DNA from: Lepidostoma basale
Lineage: Eukaryota; Arthropoda; Insecta; Trichoptera; Lepidostomatidae
Assembly (NCBI GenBank): GCA_022606425.2
Contig: JAHDVF020001328.1
Span: 218,600-282,599 of the forward strand
Direction: 5' to 3'
Length of the DNA: 64,000 bases
The translations under genes and the position numbers were made by a program. The notes beneath the pieces are model-generated. The model saw only the letters and a program-made list of their open reading frames with translations, searched no databases and was not told where the DNA came from. The first letter of the stretch is position 1. Each line of letters opens with the position of its first letter. Positions 60,851-64,000 of this stretch are shown one piece after another.

Positions 60851-61750
60851 CCCTTTATAGGAAGGTAGTAAATATGTATTTATACCATATACAAACACGA
60901 GTCATTTTCTTTGTTTATTTCCAACTAAAGTGGAATATACCATTCACATTGACAATACTCCAGTTAACAAGGTATCCCATTTAAATATCTCGGGTCGGTC
61001 CTAACTGCGGACGCCAACCTAGACACTGATGTCAAACACACGACAAGCACTGCCTGGCTCAAGTAGAGGTCTCCATCTGGTGTCCTGTGTGATCAAAAAA
61101 TTCCAACCAGGACTAAAGGCAGAGTCTACAAGACTGTAGTGAGGCCCGCCATGCTATATGTAGCAGAGTGCTGGACCAACAAAAAAGTCCACGGACGTCG
61201 AGTCCACGGTGCCGAGATGAAAATGCTGAGGTGGGCCGGAGGCGTCACAAGGCTGGACCACGTTAGGAACGAATACGTGAGGGGTAGCTTTAAGGTTGCC
61301 ACAATAACGGAAAAATTAAGAGAATCTCGACTCCGGTGGTACGATCATGTGATGCGAAGAGACAGCGAACACATTATCCAAAAAGCCCTCAGTATTCCCA
61401 CAAAACCAAGAAGTAGAGGTCGCCCAATGGCAACATGGTGGGCCAACATGAAAAAGCAGCTCCAACGCGAGAACCTGACAGTGGAGATGAGTCAAAATAG
61501 GAAAGTTTGGCGTTTTCGTATGAGGAGGGCAGACCCCAGACGATGGGAAATGGCAAAGGGAAAAAAAAAGAAATTTGCAACTAAAATTATATTTTTGTAT
61601 TTATATCATTACGTATGTAGGCTATGGTCAATATACGTTATACTTATATTCGAAGTGCTCATATTTTTCCTAGGTCCATAAGCCGATGTTAAATAAATTC
61701 AATTTAGTTTTCCTTAAAAATCCAAAAAATATGTCTCGTCCTATAAAGGG
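60851..61750. mobile_element. piggyBac-like TTAA-flanked unit containing LINE-F
   Basis: TTAA (60847-60850) then CCCTTTATAGGAAGG; the other end CGTCCTATAAAGGG then TTAA (61751-61754). Terminal inverted repeats of 12 bp are exact. The 900-bp unit has no transposase; most of it is a LINE-F fragment, which presumably inserted into a short MITE. Confidence 0.7.
60930..61681 (+). pseudogene. LINE-F (RTE-like) C-terminal ORF fragment
   Basis: Frame-broken lead (VEYTIHIDNTPVNKVSHLNI, TRQALPGSSR-like) is followed by an open frame 61139-61681. It encodes RPAMLYVAECWTNKKVHGRR, AEMKMLRWAGGVTRLDHVRN, EYVRGSFKVATITEKLRESR, LRWYDHVMRRDSEHIIQKAL, RGRPMATWWANMKKQLQREN, DPRRWEMAKGKKKK. The order YGSECW, EMKMLRW-GVTRLD-VRNEY, RL-WY-HV-RR and RGRP--TW is the C terminus of RTE-like LINEs. 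Normal end is near DPR; the rest of the frame reads through the tail. Confidence 0.88.
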
Positions 61751-61765
61751 TTAAAGTTATAACAA

Positions 61766-61980
61766 TAATATGCTAATTTTTAAAGCGCCGTTTTCGTGAT
61801 GTACTCACCTCATGGGCGCATAAATGTGTTATAAATCTAAAAATCTAAAAATGAACGCTGCTTCTGATATTCTCATTCGGTTAGGAAATAATATAATGTA
61901 ATAAATATACCTACAAATTGGGTTTTAATTTGGGTATGAAGATGAGTTATCAGCTTAGATTTGAGATCAGTCAGATCATT
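61766..61980 (-). mobile_element. ATT-repeat retroposon, decayed
   Basis: AACAATAATATGCTAATTTT, AAGCGCCGTTTTCGTGATGT, ATAAATCTAAAAATCTAAAA and GGGTATGAAGATGAGTTATC align with 6558-6779. Tail reduced to AATAAT. Confidence 0.7.
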
Positions 61981-62176
61981 TATACACCTAGTACATACGT
62001 ATTAAGGTCTTTCAATGGATCAAAAGTGTTCCAACATCTTAATTTCATGAAAAATTAACCGTGATTTGGTATAATATGGTGATAATTGGTGTTAAATGAA
62101 ATAATGTGTTGTTTTTTTTTTTAATATTAAAAAAAATAATAGGGGGACAACAAAAGTGAGGAAGGCAGACGGAAGC

Positions 62177-62185
62177 AAAAAGAAA
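62177..62185 (-). terminator. RNA polymerase III terminator of the last 5S gene
   Basis: Reading minus, the gene end GCCGTTGGC is followed by CTTTCTTTTTGC. The T5 run (62177-62181) is a standard pol III stop. Inner copies have CCTCTTTTTGC at the same place. Confidence 0.8.
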
Positions 62186-62186
62186 G

Positions 62187-62304
62187 GCCAACGGCACGCG
62201 GTGTTCCCAAGCGGTCACCCATCCAAGTACTGACCGCGCCCAATGTTGCTTAACTTCGGTGATCGGACGAGAACCGGTGCATTCAACGTGGTATGGTCGT
62301 TGGC
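62187..62304 (-). rRNA. 5SrRNA: 5S ribosomal RNA, copy 1 (array end)
   Basis: 118 nt on minus, from GCCAACGACCATACCACGTT to ACACCGCGTGCCGTTGGC. The two ends are complementary (helix I), and GGATGGGTGACCGCTTGGGA supplies the C-box part of the internal control region bound by TFIIIA. This copy has no difference from the array consensus. Part of the large ribosomal subunit; transcribed by RNA polymerase III. Last transcribed-side member of the visible cluster, with a slightly different terminator context. Confidence 0.97.
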
Positions 62305-62324
62305 GAGAGCATCAAGTGAGTTAA

Positions 62325-62332
62325 CTTATATC
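62325..62332 (-). promoter_or_regulatory. TATA-like element upstream of 5S copy 1
   Basis: GATATAAG on minus at about -28 to -21 from the first base of the gene. Arthropod 5S genes commonly carry a TATA-like element near -30 in addition to internal control boxes. Copy 3 has the same element; copies 2, 4 and 5 have GATGTAGG instead. Confidence 0.5.
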
Positions 62333-62410
62333 ACAGGAGCTCCTAGGGCTAATACATAAAGTAGTGCAGGCAATACAAAAGGTAATAGACAAAACAGAAG
62401 CAAAAAGAGG

Positions 62411-62528
62411 GCCAACGGCACGCGGTGTTCCCAAGCGGTCACCCATCCAAGTACTGACCGCGCCCAATGTTGCTTAACTTCGGTGATCGGACGAGAACCG
62501 GTGCATTCAACGTGGTATGGTCGTTGGC
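62411..62528 (-). rRNA. 5SrRNA: 5S ribosomal RNA, copy 2
   Basis: Identical to the consensus over 118 nt. The upstream spacer is of the second type, with GATGTAGG at the TATA position. Confidence 0.97.
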
Positions 62529-62634
62529 GGGAGCATTGAGTGAGTTAACCTACATCACAGGAGCTCCTAGGGATAATACATAAAGTAGTGCAGGCAATAC
62601 AAAAGGCAAAAGACAAAACAGAAGCAAAAAGAGG

Positions 62635-62752
62635 GCCAACGGCACGCGGTGTTCCCAAGCGGTCACCCATCCAAGTACTGACCGCGCCCAATGTTGCTTA
62701 ACTTCGGTGATCGGACGAGAACCGGTGCATTCAACGTGGTATGGTCGTTGGC
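62635..62752 (-). rRNA. 5SrRNA: 5S ribosomal RNA, copy 3
   Basis: Consensus sequence. The upstream spacer is of the first type with GATATAAG, like copy 1. Confidence 0.97.
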
Positions 62753-62858
62753 AAGAGCATCAAGTGAGTTAACTTATATCACAGGAGCTCCAAGGGTTAA
62801 TACATAAAGTAGTGCAGGCAATACAAAAGGTAATAGACAAAACAGAAGCAAAAAGAGG

Positions 62859-62976
62859 GCCAACGGCACGCGGTGTTCCCAAGCGGTCACCCATCCAAGT
62901 ACTGACCGCGCCCAATGTTGCTTAACTTCGGTGATCGGACGAGAACCGGTGCATTCAACGTGGTATGGCCGTTGGC
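62859..62976 (-). rRNA. 5SrRNA: 5S ribosomal RNA, copy 4
   Basis: One difference: A8 to G (GCCAACGGCC), just inside helix I. Upstream spacer second type. Shares the change with copy 5. Confidence 0.96.
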
Positions 62977-63082
62977 GGGAGCATTGAGTGAGTTAACCTA
63001 CATCACAGGAGCTCCTAGGGATAATACATAAAGTAGTGCAGGCAATACAAAAGGCAAAAGACAAAACAGAAGCAAAAAGAGG

Positions 63083-63200
63083 GCCAACGGCACGCGGTGT
63101 TCCCAAGCGGTCACCCATCCAAGTACTGACCGCGCCCAATGTTGCTTAACTTCGGTGATCGGACGAGAACCGGTGCTTTCAACGTGGTATGGCCGTTGGC
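63083..63200 (-). rRNA. 5SrRNA: 5S ribosomal RNA, copy 5
   Basis: Two differences: A8 to G as in copy 4, and T24 to A (GAAAGCACCG). Spacer second type, essentially identical to that of copy 4, so the two units look like a local duplication. Confidence 0.96.
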
Positions 63201-63306
63201 GGGAGCATTGAGTGAGTTAACCTACATCACAGGAGCTCCTAGGGATAATACATAAAGTAGTGCAGGCAATACAAAAGGCAAAAGACAAAACAGAAGCAAA
63301 AAGAGG

Positions 63307-63424
63307 GCCAACGGCACGCGGTGTTCCCAAGCGGTCACCCATCCAAGTACTGACCGCGCCCAATGTTGCTTAACTTCGGTGATCGGACGAGAACCGGTGC
63401 ATTCAACGTGTTATGGTCGTTGGC
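63307..63424 (-). rRNA. 5SrRNA: 5S ribosomal RNA, copy 6
   Basis: One difference: C14 to A (CCATAACACG). The upstream spacer belongs to a third type with GATATTGG and CTGCAAGGG-like changes, and is 3 bp longer. Confidence 0.96.
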
Positions 63425-63533
63425 GAGAGCTGCAAGGGAGTTAACCAATATCACAAGAGCTCCTGGAGATAATGCATAAGGTAGTGCAGGCAATACAAAA
63501 GGTAACAGACAAAACAGAAGAAGCAAAAAGAGG

Positions 63534-63651
63534 GCCAACGGCACGCGGTGTTCCCAAGCGGTCACCCATCCAAGTACTGACCGCGCCCAATGTTGCTTAA
63601 CTTCGGTGATCGGACGAGAACCGGTGCATTCAACGTGGTATGGTCGTTGGC
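63534..63651 (-). rRNA. 5SrRNA: 5S ribosomal RNA, copy 7
   Basis: Consensus sequence. Upstream GATATAGATTAAC, third spacer type. Confidence 0.97.
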
Positions 63652-63757
63652 GAGAGCTGCAAGTGAGTTAATCTATATCACAGGGGCTCCTGGAGATAAT
63701 GCATAAGGTAGTGCAGGTAATACAAAAGGTAACAAACAAAACAGAAGCAAAAAGAGG

Positions 63758-63875
63758 GCCAATGGCACGCGGTGTTCCCAAGCGGTCACCCATCCAAGTA
63801 CTAACCGCGCCCAATGTTGCTTAACTTCGGTGATCGGACGAGAACCGGTGCATTCAACGTGGTATGGTCGTTGGC
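63758..63875 (-). rRNA. 5SrRNA: 5S ribosomal RNA, copy 8
   Basis: Two differences: C73 to T (GGTTAGTACT) and G113 to A (CCATTGGC). The second weakens helix I, so this copy may be less functional. Upstream GATATAGG. Confidence 0.95.
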
Positions 63876-63981
63876 GAGAGCTGTAAGTGAGTTAACCTAT
63901 ATCACAGGAGCTCCTAGGGATAATACATAAAGTAGTGCAGGCAATACAAAAGGCAACAGACAAAGCAGAAGCAAAAAGAGG

Positions 63982-64000
63982 GCCAACGGCACGCGGTGTT
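63982..64000 (-). rRNA. 5SrRNA: 5S ribosomal RNA, copy 9 (3' end only, cut by window)
   Basis: The last 19 nt of a further gene (AACACCGCGTGCCGTTGGC), preceded on plus by the usual AAAAAGAGG terminator. The rest lies outside the window. Confidence 0.9.

Larger units (their letters stand above)
62145..64000 (-). repeat. 5S rRNA gene tandem array
   Basis: Units of 224 bp (118-bp gene plus 106-bp spacer; one step is 227 bp because of an extra GAA-type triplet at 63520) repeat from 62187 to beyond the window end. Left of 62187 spacer-like sequence fades out at about 62145, so this is one end of a cluster, the downstream end in the direction of transcription. Spacers fall into recognisable classes (see findings). 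Confidence 0.95.

Noticed and set aside
1..64000. CRISPR array, bacterial operon or phage system
   Set aside because: No direct-repeat/spacer pattern, no Shine-Dalgarno-led gene clusters; all evidence is eukaryotic.
1..64000. Endogenous viral element
   Set aside because: No viral polymerase, capsid or envelope-like motif seen. The only reverse-transcriptase motif (YADD) belongs to non-LTR elements with LINE-type C termini and tails.

Overview
This window reads as intergenic or intronic DNA of an insect, most likely a moth or butterfly. The evidence is an AT-rich background, an arthropod-type 5S rRNA tandem array at the right edge, and dense remains of non-LTR retrotransposons (LINEs), tRNA-derived SINEs and MITEs of kinds common in Lepidoptera. 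The order-level call is inference from repeat style, not from a diagnostic gene. No complete host protein-coding gene was found. Almost every long open frame is a 3' (C-terminal) piece of a LINE open reading frame.

Family names used here are local labels. LINE-A: over 40 fragments, with a YADD reverse-transcriptase box and a C-terminal RWFGHMERM block followed by RGRP.KTWHDQINQIL; its 3' tails are (GTTA)n or (GTT)n. LINE-B: jockey/CR1-like, tail (TGATT)n. LINE-C: C-terminal GRPPKRW block, tail (GAA)n. LINE-D, F, I, J and K: other RTE-like or related C-terminal pieces. LINE-H: GRRG.GRRQLSWLRN block, 3' end near GACCTGACACGGCACCG. SINE-1: tRNA-headed SINE. ATT-repeat: retroposon with an (ATT)n tail. 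G: foldback family whose arms carry GAAGGGCGAAACATG. P: inverted-repeat family with CTCAATAGAGACGAAGATG. Y: MITE with CGTCACCTGAGAGTAAGAGG ends.

Layout. From 1 to about 60,400 the window is a patchwork of truncated and nested elements on both strands. Several insertions can be dated relative to each other because target-site duplications or an unoccupied copy lie in the same window: LINE-A into G (12,708 and 40,222), into LINE-C (35,293) and into a tandem repeat (52,429); LINE-B into LINE-H, J and A; hAT-type MITEs into LINE-J, LINE-A and another repeat; a 507-bp TIR element into a Y MITE. From 60,851 to 61,750 lies a TTAA-flanked, piggyBac-like unit holding a LINE-F fragment. From about 62,145 to the window end a 5S rRNA array runs on the minus strand: eight complete 118-nt genes plus one cut by the edge, period 224 bp (one step of 227).

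Possible host sequence is limited to a few small open segments with splice-like borders or coding-like base composition (about 7,346, 31,880, 48,332 and 60,573). None is recognised. The only confidently functional genes are the 5S rRNA copies.

The most unusual recurring signal is a hammerhead-ribozyme-like arrangement (CTGANGA-like strand, short hairpin, GAAAC) shared by several otherwise unrelated repeats, as known for Penelope-like elements and related retroelements.
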